Shown here one piece after another: positions 42,475 through 51,447 of a DNA stretch of 64,000 bases (position 1 is the first letter of the stretch; every line of letters starts with the position of its first letter). The stretch spans positions 106,750 to 170,749 of the forward strand of contig NZ_DATBBJ010000087.1 in NCBI RefSeq assembly GCF_036271055.1, read 5' to 3'. Position numbers and translations under genes: made by a program. The DNA is from Scandinavium sp036271055. Lineage in GTDB: Bacteria > Pseudomonadota > Gammaproteobacteria > Enterobacterales > Enterobacteriaceae. Under the pieces are notes generated by a model. That model searched no databases and was not told where the DNA came from. It saw only the letters and a program-made list of their open reading frames with translations.

Positions 42475-43521
42475 TCAGAAGCGCGTATCAACAGCCGCAG
42501 AGAGTTTATCGAGCAGGATTTCGCTGTCTTCCCAGCTCAGGCAAGGGTCGGTGATGGACTGACCGTACACCAACGGCTGACCCGCAACGATTTTTTGCGT
42601 ACCTTCGCGCAGGAAACTTTCCGCCATGATCCCGGCAATTGCTGTCGAGCCGTTACGGATCTGCTGGCAAACATCATCACACACTTCAAGCTGGCGACGA
42701 TGCTGCTTCTCGCAGTTGCCGTGACTGAAATCCACCACCAACTGCTCCGGTAAATCGAATTCATGCAGTGTATCGCAGGCTGTGGCGATATCCGTTGCGT
42801 GATAATTCGGTTTTTTCCCGCCGCGCATGATGATGTGCCCGTACGGATTACCGCTGGTCTGGTAAATGGTCATCTGACCGTTTTTATCAGGTGACAGGAA
42901 CATATGGCTGGCACGAGCGGCACGGATCGCATCGACAGCAATGCGGGTGTTGCCGTCAGTACCGTTTTTAAAGCCGACCGGGCAGGAGAGCGCCGAGGCC
43001 ATCTCGCGATGGATCTGGCTTTCAGTCGTACGCGCACCAATCGCGCCCCAGCTAATGAGATCGGCGATGAACTGACCGGTCACCATATCGAGAAATTCGG
43101 TGGCCGTTGGCACGCCCAGTTCGTTGACCTGCAACAGCAATTTACGCGCCTGCTCAATGCCGTGATTCACACGATAGCTGCCGTTCAAATCCGGATCGGA
43201 AATCAGGCCTTTCCAGCCCACGACGGTACGCGGTTTTTCGAAATAGGTGCGCATGACGATTTCCAGACGCGACTGGTGTTTCTCACGCAGCGCCTGCAAG
43301 CGACGGGCGTAATCCATCGCAGCATCCAGGTCATGAATAGAGCAAGGGCCAATCACCACCAACAGACGTTTATCTTCGCCATTAAGAATTTTTTCAATGC
43401 GACGGCGGGAAGCGGTCACGTGGCTCGCGACGTCAGAAGAGACAGGGTGACGCTGCGCCAGTTCAGCAGGCGTTACCAGGCTGTCGATGCGCGCCGAACG
43501 CAGTTCATCAGTTTTGTTCAT
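42475..43521 (-). CDS. aroH: DAHP synthase, tryptophan-sensitive type AroH
   Basis: AroH joins phosphoenolpyruvate and erythrose-4-phosphate to form DAHP, the first step of the shikimate pathway. The start MNKTDELRSARIDSLVTPAEL at 43521 gives 348 residues, the E. coli AroH length. Conserved blocks include VVIGPCSIHD (metal Cys), RTYFEKPRTVVGWKGL, GFKNGTDG and VDFSHGN. Assignment to AroH rather than AroF or AroG rests on the close match, the ppsR-aroH-hemP order and the TrpR operator upstream. Confidence 0.96.
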   Translation of the reverse strand: MNKTDELRSARIDSLVTPAELAQRHPVSSDVASHVTASRRRIEKILNGEDKRLLVVIGPCSIHDLDAAMDYARRLQALREKHQSRLEIVMRTYFEKPRTVVGWKGLISDPDLNGSYRVNHGIEQARKLLLQVNELGVPTATEFLDMVTGQFIADLISWGAIGARTTESQIHREMASALSCPVGFKNGTDGNTRIAVDAIRAARASHMFLSPDKNGQMTIYQTSGNPYGHIIMRGGKKPNYHATDIATACDTLHEFDLPEQLVVDFSHGNCEKQHRRQLEVCDDVCQQIRNGSTAIAGIMAESFLREGTQKIVAGQPLVYGQSITDPCLSWEDSEILLDKLSAAVDTRF

Positions 43522-43675
43522 TGGGACTCTCAGAATTTGGTTGCTTCTACGGCAGAAATACCGGAAGTGATGCGCATCACGATAAACCAATCCCTGCTGA
43601 ATTCAAGGCTCAAACGATATTCAGCAGGGTGATGCGCATACATTGCAAAACGATGATAGCGTATTTTGTGATGAT

Positions 43676-43693
43676 GTACTAGTGTGTTAGTAC
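43676..43693 (-). promoter_or_regulatory. TrpR operator of aroH
   Basis: GTACTAGTGTGTTAGTAC is a palindrome close to the Trp operator consensus GTACTAGTTAACTAGTAC, about 155 bp upstream of aroH. It covers the ppsR stop codon (43687-43689) and the last ppsR codons, so the aroH promoter begins inside the end of ppsR. Confidence 0.85.
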
Positions 43694-44520
43694 ATGCGAC
43701 GACTAAGGCCCATGATGTCGAGAATTTTAGTGGCGATCTCTTCAACCGAATAGTTCGTGCTGTTAAGCCAAGGGATCTGATTTTTGCGGTACAGCGCTTC
43801 GACTTCCGTGACTTCCATCCGGCACTGGCGCATCGAGGCGTAGCGGCTGTTTTCACGGCGTTCCTCGCGGATCGCAGCCAGGCGTTCCGGGTCAATAGTC
43901 AAACCGAACAACTTGTGTTGCAAAGGTTTCAACGCGACGGGAAGCACAAGATTATCCATGTCGTCGGCGATAAACGGATAGTTCGCCGCGCGGATGCCAA
44001 ATTGCATTGCCAGATAGAGGCTGGTGGGTGTTTTACCGCAGCGCGACACGCCAAGCAGAATGACTTGCGCCTGATCGAGATTACGCAGCGAAACGCCATC
44101 ATCGTGCGCCAACGTGTAGTCAATGGCAGCGATACGGGCATCATATTTAGTGAGATTACCGGGCGTAAGACCGTGAGTGCGGTGCGCGATAGGCGTTGGG
44201 TCGAGTTTCAACTCTTCCTGTAGCGGGGCCACCAGCGCCTGCACGATGTCCTGACAAAAGCCCTCACTTTGCAAAATAATGGTGCGAATTTCCGGTAAAA
44301 CGATGGAGTAGAACACCAGAGGACGAACGCCGGATTGCTGATAAATAGCGTCAATTTGCTCTTTAACGGCTTTCGCCCGGCTTTCGGTTTCGACAAAAGG
44401 CAGCGTGATGCTGTTCACCGAAACGGGAAACTGTGACATCACCGCGTGGCCGAGCACTTCTGCGGTAATGGCGGTGCCGTCTGAAATGTAAAATACGTGG
44501 CGATCGACATTATTATCCAT
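43687..44520 (-). CDS. ppsR: PEP synthase regulatory kinase/phosphorylase PpsR
   Basis: PpsR (DUF299) switches PEP synthase off by ADP-dependent phosphorylation of a threonine next to its catalytic His, and on again by Pi-dependent phosphorolysis. The 277-residue protein has the P-loop GVSRCGKTPTSLYLA in its middle and the N-terminal VFYISDGTAITAE block, as in E. coli. The start at 44520 (MDNNVDRH) matches E. coli and follows CCGGATGG; the ATG at 44529 has no site. It is divergent from ppsA, its target. Confidence 0.96.
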   Translation of the reverse strand: MDNNVDRHVFYISDGTAITAEVLGHAVMSQFPVSVNSITLPFVETESRAKAVKEQIDAIYQQSGVRPLVFYSIVLPEIRTIILQSEGFCQDIVQALVAPLQEELKLDPTPIAHRTHGLTPGNLTKYDARIAAIDYTLAHDDGVSLRNLDQAQVILLGVSRCGKTPTSLYLAMQFGIRAANYPFIADDMDNLVLPVALKPLQHKLFGLTIDPERLAAIREERRENSRYASMRQCRMEVTEVEALYRKNQIPWLNSTNYSVEEIATKILDIMGLSRRMY

Positions 44521-44857
44521 TTTGACCATCCGGTAAGATTAAGTTAATTCCATGAAGCCTATATTTATTTTAATCATAGTTTCGGTGGGTTTGTCTTAAA
44601 AATAAAAATGAACTGCTGTTTTTATTTTTAATGAAAAGGGGTGTTCATTTTAAGAATGAAGAGGATAGACCAGTGGTTTTTGTGGGATTGCTGATGAATC
44701 ATGGGGTTAGGAATGTGCGTGGAACTGTCTGAAAAAGTAAAAAATAAAGTTGCTTGAACGATTCACCTTTTTTTAACGCAGCGTAATTATGGCAGGATAA
44801 TAAACGACGCCAGTGAAGCTTCTGGCACTTTTCTTAATTTATGAAAGGATTGTTTCG
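44521..44857. promoter_or_regulatory. ppsR/ppsA divergent region with Cra site
   Basis: This 337-bp gap holds no gene. GCTTGAACGATTCACC at 44752-44767 resembles the Cra (FruR) operator and its E. coli ppsA version. A -10-like GATAAT (44796-44801) follows, placing the site near -46, the activating position known for ppsA. Confidence 0.7.
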
Positions 44858-47227
44858 ATGTCTGACAATGCTCTGGTGCTTTGGTACAACCAACTCGGCA
44901 TGAATGATGTAGACACCGTTGGGGGTAAAAATGCCTCCCTGGGGGAAATGATTACCAATCTGTCCGATCTGGGCGTTTCGGTCCCCAACGGGTTTGCTAC
45001 GACGGCAGAGGCTTTCAATCAGTTTCTCGACCAGAGTGGCGTAAATCAGCGTATTTATCAGCTGCTGGATGAAACCGACATTGACGACGTAACGGTGCTG
45101 GCGAAAGCCGGGGCGCAGATCCGTCAATGGATTATCGACACACCTTTTACCCCTGAACTGGAGCAAGCCATTCATCAGGCTTATAACCAGCTCTCTGCTG
45201 ATGATGCCGATGCGTCATTCGCCGTGCGTTCTTCCGCCACCGCCGAAGATATGCCGGATGCCTCGTTTGCCGGGCAGCAGGAAACTTTCCTCAACGTGCA
45301 GGGTTATGACGCTGTCCTGGTAGCGGTGAAGCATGTGTTTGCCTCGCTGTTCAATGACCGAGCGATTTCCTACCGTGTACATCAGGGCTACGACCATCGT
45401 GGCGTGGCACTCTCTGCGGGCGTGCAGCGCATGGTGCGTTCCGATCTGGCGTCTGCTGGGGTGATGTTCTCCATCGATACTGAATCCGGTTTTGACCAGG
45501 TGGTGTTTATCACCTCCGCCTTTGGCCTTGGTGAAATGGTGGTGCAGGGCGCGGTTAACCCTGATGAATTCTACGTTCACAAACCGACGCTGGCGAAAGA
45601 ACTCCCGGCGATTGTGCGCCGAACCATGGGCTCGAAAAAGATCCGTATGGTGTATGCCCCAACGCAGGAGCACGGTAAACAGGTTCGCATTGAAGATGTG
45701 CCGCAGGCCGAACGCGATCGCTTCTCGTTGACCAACGAAGAAGTGCAGGAACTGGCGAAACAGGCTGTGCAGATTGAAAAACACTACGGTCGTCCGATGG
45801 ACATCGAGTGGGCGAAAGACGGGCACACTGGCAAGCTGTTTATTGTGCAGGCGCGCCCGGAAACCGTGCGTTCGCGTGGTCAGGTGATGGAGCGTTACAC
45901 GCTGCATTCGCAGGGCAAAATTATTGCCGAAGGCCGTGCTATCGGGCAGCGCATCGGCGCAGGTCCAGTGAAAGTCATTCACGATATCAGTGAAATGAAC
46001 CGTATCCAGCCGGGCGATGTGCTGGTGACTGACATGACCGACCCGGACTGGGAACCGATCATGAAAAAAGCGGCCGCCATTGTTACCAACCGTGGCGGAC
46101 GTACCTGTCACGCGGCCATTATCGCGCGTGAATTGGGGATCCCTGCGGTTGTCGGCTGCGGTGATGCCACCGAACGTATGAAAGATGACGAGAAAGTCAC
46201 CGTATCCTGCGCCGAAGGTGATACCGGTTATGTGTATGCCGACATGCTCGATTTCAGCGTGAAGAGTTCCAGCGTCGACACCATGCCAGACCTGCCGCTT
46301 AAAATCATGATGAACGTCGGCAACCCGGATCGTGCGTTTGATTTTGCCTGCCTGCCGAACGAAGGCGTAGGCCTGGCGCGTCTCGAATTCATCATTAACC
46401 GTATGATTGGCGTGCATCCGCGTGCGTTGCTGGAGTTTGACGACCAGGACGCAAAGCTGCAAAACGAAATCCGCGAAATGATGAAGGGCTACGACTCACC
46501 GAAAGAGTTCTATATCGGTCGTTTGACTGAAGGGATCGCTACACTCGGCGCGGCGTTTTATCCGAAGCGCGTGATTGTGCGCCTCTCTGACTTTAAATCG
46601 AACGAATACGCCAACCTCGTTGGTGGCGAACGTTACGAGCCAGAGGAAGAAAACCCGATGCTGGGCTTCCGTGGGGCCGGGCGTTACGTGGCCGATAGCT
46701 TCCGTGATTGTTTCGCGCTGGAGTGCGACGCGGTGAAACGCGTGCGTAACGAAATGGGTCTCACCAACATCGAAATCATGATCCCGTTTGTGCGCACCGT
46801 CGACCAGGCGAAAGCGGTAATTGATGAACTGGCGCGCCAGGGGCTGAAACGCGGCGAGAACGGCCTCAAAATCATCATGATGTGTGAAATTCCGTCCAAT
46901 GCCTTGCTGGCAGAGCAGTTCCTCGAACACTTCGACGGCTTCTCTATCGGCTCCAACGACATGACCCAACTGACGCTTGGCCTCGACCGTGACTCCGGCG
47001 TGGTATCTGAGCTGTTTGATGAACGCAACGACGCGGTGAAAGCGCTGCTGTCGATGTCGATTCGTGCGGCGAAGAAGCAGGGGAAATACGTGGGCATCTG
47101 TGGGCAAGGCCCGTCCGACCATGCAGACTTTGCTGCATGGCTGATGGAAGAGGGGATCGACAGCCTGTCGCTGAACCCGGATACCGTGGTGCAGACATGG
47201 TTGAGCCTCGCCGAACTGCGTAAATAA
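44858..47227 (+). CDS. ppsA: Phosphoenolpyruvate synthase PpsA
   Basis: PpsA converts pyruvate and ATP to phosphoenolpyruvate, AMP and phosphate for growth on three-carbon sources. The start at 44858 (MSDNALVLWYNQLG, AAGGA upstream) gives 789 residues. It has the N-terminal ATP-grasp-like nucleotide domain, the swivelling phosphohistidine domain with GGRTCHAAIIAREL (the Thr and Cys beside the His belong to the PpsR target motif), and the C-terminal PEP/pyruvate barrel with the active Cys in GICGQGPSD. A terminator follows. Confidence 0.97.
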   Translation: MSDNALVLWYNQLGMNDVDTVGGKNASLGEMITNLSDLGVSVPNGFATTAEAFNQFLDQSGVNQRIYQLLDETDIDDVTVLAKAGAQIRQWIIDTPFTPELEQAIHQAYNQLSADDADASFAVRSSATAEDMPDASFAGQQETFLNVQGYDAVLVAVKHVFASLFNDRAISYRVHQGYDHRGVALSAGVQRMVRSDLASAGVMFSIDTESGFDQVVFITSAFGLGEMVVQGAVNPDEFYVHKPTLAKELPAIVRRTMGSKKIRMVYAPTQEHGKQVRIEDVPQAERDRFSLTNEEVQELAKQAVQIEKHYGRPMDIEWAKDGHTGKLFIVQARPETVRSRGQVMERYTLHSQGKIIAEGRAIGQRIGAGPVKVIHDISEMNRIQPGDVLVTDMTDPDWEPIMKKAAAIVTNRGGRTCHAAIIARELGIPAVVGCGDATERMKDDEKVTVSCAEGDTGYVYADMLDFSVKSSSVDTMPDLPLKIMMNVGNPDRAFDFACLPNEGVGLARLEFIINRMIGVHPRALLEFDDQDAKLQNEIREMMKGYDSPKEFYIGRLTEGIATLGAAFYPKRVIVRLSDFKSNEYANLVGGERYEPEEENPMLGFRGAGRYVADSFRDCFALECDAVKRVRNEMGLTNIEIMIPFVRTVDQAKAVIDELARQGLKRGENGLKIIMMCEIPSNALLAEQFLEHFDGFSIGSNDMTQLTLGLDRDSGVVSELFDERNDAVKALLSMSIRAAKKQGKYVGICGQGPSDHADFAAWLMEEGIDSLSLNPDTVVQTWLSLAELRK

Positions 47228-47239
47228 TTAAGCCAGTCC

Positions 47240-47276
47240 AGCCCCGGCCGTTCACCAGACGACCGGGGCTTTTTTC
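47240..47276 (+). terminator. Terminator of ppsA
   Basis: AGCCCCGG and CCGGGGCT pair around a 15-base loop and are followed by TTTTTCT, 12 bp after the ppsA stop. Confidence 0.9.
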
Positions 47277-47424
47277 TGCGCGTTACATGCTTTCCCGAGC
47301 GGCTTCACAGAATTGAAACAAAACGAAAAAACGTAACTTCGCTGTGAATTTCGACAATTGTCGTCAACCTTGCGGACCGGAATACTTTACTTCAGCAAAG
47401 TGAAACATAACTGAGGGGAAGTTA

Positions 47425-49800
47425 ATGACCGCACTGTATAAAGATGCTCGCCGTCCTGTCGCCGAACGCGTCGCCGATTTACTGGCACGCATGACGCCGG
47501 AAGAAAAGTTTGCTCAGATGCACGCCTACTGGCTGGTATTGAGCGAAACCGGCGAACATCGTGAGCGCAGCGATATGAGTGATGAATTTGCGGGGATATC
47601 GGCACAAGCATCGCTCAACGAACGTCTGTTACTCGGCGTAGGGCAAATTACGCGCCCGCTTGGCACCCATATTATTGATGCAAAAACCGGCGTGCGTGCG
47701 GCCAATCGCCTGCAAAAAATGCTGGTGGAAGAGACTCGCCTTGGTATTCCGGCCCTGTTTCACGAAGAGTGTCTGGTCGGCTTATTGTGCAAAGACGCAA
47801 CGCTTTTCCCATCCTCGCTTAATTACGGTTCAACGTGGGATCCGGCGTTGATTCGTCATGCCGCCGAATGCATTGGTGAAGAGGCGCGCGCCACCGGGTG
47901 TCATCAGGGCCTTGCGCCAGTATTAGATGTTTCCCGCGATGTGCGCTGGGGAAGAACAGAAGAAACCTTTGGCGAAGATCCGTGGCTGGTGGGGGTGATG
48001 GCCTGCGCGTATGTCGAGGGTTTGCAGGGTGACAAACGTGACCTGCTCGCGACACTGAAACATTATGTCGGACATTCATTCAGCGAAGGTGCGCGCAATC
48101 ATGCCCCGGTACACCTGGGTTTCTGCGAGCTTAACGATACTTTCCTGTTGCCGTTTGAAATGGCGGTGAAGCTGGCAAATGCCGGATCCGTGATGCCGGC
48201 TTATCACGACATTGATAATCAGCCCGGCCACAGTGATGCGTTCCTGATGACCGACATTTTGCGCGAACAGTGGGGATTTGACGGCATTATCGTTGCCGAT
48301 TACGGTGGCGTCAGCCTTCTGCATCAGCATCACGGCGTATCAAATGATGCCGCAGAATCCGCAGCGCTGGCATTCAACGCCGGGTTAGACGTTGAGCTGC
48401 CGAAGGATGATTGCGCGCGTCATCTGGCGCAAGCCGTTGAACGTGGGCTGATTTCGATGCGTAAAATCGACGAGATCGTGGCGCGAACGCTGACCGAAAA
48501 ATTCCGGCTTGGGCTGTTTGAAAAACCGTACACTGATGAAAACGCGATTGAATTACAGAGTGCGAAAACTCGTCAGGCGGCGCGAGACGTGGCAACCCGT
48601 TCAATAACACTTCTTGAAAACAAAGGGGTTCTGCCGTTACGAGATAAGCCTCGCGTGGCGGTCATTGGCCCAACGGCTGACGATCCGCTGGCTTTGTTGA
48701 GTGGCTACAGTTTCCCGGTGCATCTGATCATCAGCGATATGCTGGAGCAAACGTCACAGGTCACCACACCGCTTGATGCGTTGCGTCAGACGCTGGGTGA
48801 GCAACAGGTTCGTTACGCCAAAGGCTGCCATATCATTGAAAAGCGAATGGCGGGCGCACCGGTATTCCCAGGCGACAGCAGCGGAAAACCTATCCAACAC
48901 TCCCCGGTTTCCCTGGATACATCGCTCATTCCCGAAGCGCTGCGCGTGGCGCAGGAAAGTGACGTTGTCATCGCTTGTGTCGGTGATTTGGCTGGGTTGT
49001 TCCAGAGCGGTACGGTGGGAGAAGGGTCAGACACCGATTCATTGAATTTACCGGGCGTACAGCAACAGCTTTTAGACGCGCTGGTGGCGACAGGCAAAAC
49101 AGTGATTGTGGTGATGACAGGCGGGCGACCTTACAACCTGCAAGGGTTGGAAGATAAAGTTGCAGCGTTGTTGATGGCCTGGGCTCCTGGCCAGGAAGGT
49201 GGCTGGGCGATTGCTGATGTATTGACCGGCAAGGCTGAGCCGCAAGGACGGTTGGTGGTCAGCATCCCGAAAAGCGCGGGCGCGATGCCGTATTACTACA
49301 ATCACAAACTGAAAAGCGGCGGTACACCCTTTGCCTTCCACTTCGGCAGCCGTTATCCGTTCGGTTATGGCAAAGGCTGGACAACGTTCCAGTGGAGTGA
49401 GCCTGAACTATTAACGCCAGAGGTAGAAACTGATGGGGAAATTGCAGTGCGAGTTACGCTTACGAACAACGGCGAGCGCAACGGCAGTGAAGTGGTGCAG
49501 TTGTATGTTCACGATAAAGTGGCATCGATGGTGCGCCCGGTGAAAGAGCTGAAAGCCTTCCAGCGTGTGATGTTGGCACCTGGCGAGTCCGCCACACTGA
49601 CATTCCATGTGCCTGTCGATATGTTGAATTTCACCGATCGGCGTGGCAAACGCATCGTCGAACCGGGTGAATTTGAATTGATGGTCGGATCATCTTCGGC
49701 AGATATTCACGGGACGGTAACGGCAAACGTCAGCGGCACGGCGCGAGAGTTGCCGAAATACTGGCAGATGATGAGTCGCTGTGAGGTGAAAAAAGCTTAA
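47425..49800 (+). CDS. Cytoplasmic glycoside hydrolase family 3 (beta-glucosidase/beta-xylosidase type)
   Basis: A GH3 exo-glycosidase that should release terminal beta-linked sugars from oligosaccharides or glycosides; the exact substrate is not evident. The 791 residues hold the GH3 barrel with LKHYVGHS (Lys212-His213) and nucleophile Asp292 in IVADYGG, the second alpha/beta-sandwich domain with a likely acid/base Glu533 in VGEGSDTD, and a C-terminal fibronectin III-like domain (about 660-775). There is no signal peptide, unlike periplasmic BglX, so it acts in the cytoplasm on something already imported. TGAGGGGAAG precedes the ATG. No transporter or regulator gene adjoins it. E. coli K-12 has no such gene at this place. 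Confidence 0.88.
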   Translation: MTALYKDARRPVAERVADLLARMTPEEKFAQMHAYWLVLSETGEHRERSDMSDEFAGISAQASLNERLLLGVGQITRPLGTHIIDAKTGVRAANRLQKMLVEETRLGIPALFHEECLVGLLCKDATLFPSSLNYGSTWDPALIRHAAECIGEEARATGCHQGLAPVLDVSRDVRWGRTEETFGEDPWLVGVMACAYVEGLQGDKRDLLATLKHYVGHSFSEGARNHAPVHLGFCELNDTFLLPFEMAVKLANAGSVMPAYHDIDNQPGHSDAFLMTDILREQWGFDGIIVADYGGVSLLHQHHGVSNDAAESAALAFNAGLDVELPKDDCARHLAQAVERGLISMRKIDEIVARTLTEKFRLGLFEKPYTDENAIELQSAKTRQAARDVATRSITLLENKGVLPLRDKPRVAVIGPTADDPLALLSGYSFPVHLIISDMLEQTSQVTTPLDALRQTLGEQQVRYAKGCHIIEKRMAGAPVFPGDSSGKPIQHSPVSLDTSLIPEALRVAQESDVVIACVGDLAGLFQSGTVGEGSDTDSLNLPGVQQQLLDALVATGKTVIVVMTGGRPYNLQGLEDKVAALLMAWAPGQEGGWAIADVLTGKAEPQGRLVVSIPKSAGAMPYYYNHKLKSGGTPFAFHFGSRYPFGYGKGWTTFQWSEPELLTPEVETDGEIAVRVTLTNNGERNGSEVVQLYVHDKVASMVRPVKELKAFQRVMLAPGESATLTFHVPVDMLNFTDRRGKRIVEPGEFELMVGSSSADIHGTVTANVSGTARELPKYWQMMSRCEVKKA

Positions 49801-49904
49801 AAAAAAGCCCATCGTGGGAGATGGGCAAAGACTACACACAGCAATTCGTTGTTTCACTCAGGGGATTTCCATGCTTATAAATCAAGGTGTTGATCTATAA
49901 CCGT
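49799..49904 (-). ncRNA. rprA: RprA small regulatory RNA
   Basis: The minus strand from 49904 reads ACGGTTATAGATCAACACC and continues through the conserved pairing core CATGGAAATCCCCTGAGTG, then ends in the terminator GCCCATC-TCCCAC-GATGGGC plus a U run. This matches E. coli RprA almost base for base over about 105 nt. RprA binds Hfq and opens the rpoS leader for translation, and also acts on csgD and ydaM. Its terminator U run touches the stop codon of the convergent GH3 gene at 49798-49800. Confidence 0.95.
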
Positions 49905-49945
49905 GAGCTAATAGTAGGCATGAGGAATTTTTGCGTCGATCAGAT
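49905..49945 (-). promoter_or_regulatory. rprA promoter
   Basis: On the minus strand a -10 element TACTAT (49911-49916) with a C before it lies at the right distance from the RNA start at 49904. Just upstream is an AATTCCTCATG stretch that could be an RcsB half-site; in E. coli rprA is activated by RcsB. The operator call is tentative. Confidence 0.55.
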
Positions 49946-50062
49946 TGGTCTTAATCGTTAAAAAAACGTAAAGGTTTTGCGAGGTGAAACGGTGGGTGGT
50001 TGACGATTTCGAGCGGAAAGAGAGGGGGAGAGCAGAATAACGATAAGTAATGCTTATGTATT

Positions 50063-50088
50063 AGGCCCAAAGCTAGAATGCTTTGGGC
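50063..50088 (-). terminator. Hairpin downstream of ydiK
   Basis: AGGCCCAAAGC and GCTTTGGGCCT form a perfect 11-bp stem with loop TAGAAT, nine bases after the ydiK stop. No T run follows in the ydiK direction, so it may stop transcription weakly or stabilise the 3' end before rprA starts. Confidence 0.6.
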
Positions 50089-50097
50089 CTGTGATTA

Positions 50098-51222
50098 TCA
50101 GTTGTCGAGCTTCTCGTGACTCGCTTCTAAACTCTCGAGTTCCCCAAGTACTTCTTCAGGATCGTTCGACGGCGGTGGCACTTCACGCACCCAGGCGTCA
50201 AACAGACGCCAGGAGACAGCCAGCAGCACCGGACCAATGAACAGGCCGATCATGCCGAAGGCAATCAAACCGCCGATAACGCCGGTCAGGATCAGCACCA
50301 TTGGCAGGTCGGCACCCATGCGAATCAGCATCGGGCGGATAAAGTTATCCATGGTGCCGACGACACAGCTCCATACCAGCAGCACGGTGCCCCAGGTGGT
50401 GTCACCGGTCCAGTACAGCCAGATGATGCAAGGGATGAGCACCACCAACGGACCGAGCTGCACCAGACAAGAGAAAATCATCACAACGGTCAAAATCGTG
50501 GCGTAAGGCACACCAGAAATAGCCAGACCAATACCGCCGAGAACCGCCTGAACCAGCGCCGTCACGACTACGCCGAGTGCAACAGCACGGATTGCCTGAC
50601 CCGCCAGCAGTACGGCGGCATCGCCACGTTTTGCCGCCAGACGAGTAGCAAAATAGCGCACGCCATGAGCGACTTTCTCACCCTGCCAGTACAGCAGGGC
50701 GCTGAACAGCAACATCAGACCGCAATGCATCAGGAAGCGACCAATGTGTGCCGCCTGGCCGACGAACCAGGTTGTGGTGGTGCCGATATAAGGGCGCACT
50801 TTTGCCATAATCGCGGTGCCGCCCATGTCCAGCAGACTGTGCCAACCGGAGTACAACTTCGCGCCAACCAGCGGAACACTCTTTAACCAGCCGAGATCAG
50901 GCAGGGCAATATTGCCCGTGGTGATGGCGTGAGCCAGCGGGACGCTGCCATCTATCAGGCTGTTAATCAGCAACGCAATCGGGATGACAAACAGTAAAAA
51001 CAGCAGCAGTGTCATCGCCAGTACCGCCAGCGAGCGGCGACCAAAAAGAAGACGCTGGAGCTTGATCAAAATTGGCCAGGTGGCAATAACAATCGTCGCG
51101 GCCCAGGCAAAGCCGAGAACGAAGGGCTGAACTATCCACAAACAGGCCACGATCATGAGGCTTAAAAACAGCACCGATAGCAGGATCTGCGGTATATCAC
51201 GGGGCTGATGAAGGGTTGTCAT
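50098..51222 (-). CDS. ydiK: AI-2E family putative transporter YdiK
   Basis: YdiK is an inner-membrane protein of the AI-2E/PerM family; relatives export autoinducer-2 or act as antiporters, but YdiK has no settled substrate. The 374-residue protein aligns with E. coli YdiK (LLSVLFLSLMIVACLWIVQPF, RPYIGTTTTWFVGQAAHIGRF, IRPMLIRMGADLP) and has about eight hydrophobic segments and an acidic, proline-rich C-terminal tail. The start at 51222 (MTTLHQPRD) matches E. coli. It is read toward rprA. Confidence 0.93.
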   Translation of the reverse strand: MTTLHQPRDIPQILLSVLFLSLMIVACLWIVQPFVLGFAWAATIVIATWPILIKLQRLLFGRRSLAVLAMTLLLFLLFVIPIALLINSLIDGSVPLAHAITTGNIALPDLGWLKSVPLVGAKLYSGWHSLLDMGGTAIMAKVRPYIGTTTTWFVGQAAHIGRFLMHCGLMLLFSALLYWQGEKVAHGVRYFATRLAAKRGDAAVLLAGQAIRAVALGVVVTALVQAVLGGIGLAISGVPYATILTVVMIFSCLVQLGPLVVLIPCIIWLYWTGDTTWGTVLLVWSCVVGTMDNFIRPMLIRMGADLPMVLILTGVIGGLIAFGMIGLFIGPVLLAVSWRLFDAWVREVPPPSNDPEEVLGELESLEASHEKLDN

Positions 51223-51447
51223 AGGTTTGGTACCTTTGTGTTTACGCCCAAAGCGGGGCGTCGATGAGAAATCCATTTACTGATAATAATATCAACAATT
51301 TCGTGACCATGATCGCCTTGAAATCCGATAAGCGTGTAAGTAAAAAATGTGATACAACGATTAGGCTATACGCAAACGATAAAACAGAAACAATATAATC
51401 GTGCATAACACCTCATCATCAACACAACTTAGTCAGGGTCGAGCGTC

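Noticed and set aside
45215..46462. 415-codon minus-strand frame inside ppsA
   Set aside because: It is fully antisense to a well-recognised gene, His/Arg-rich as shadow frames often are, and matches no family.
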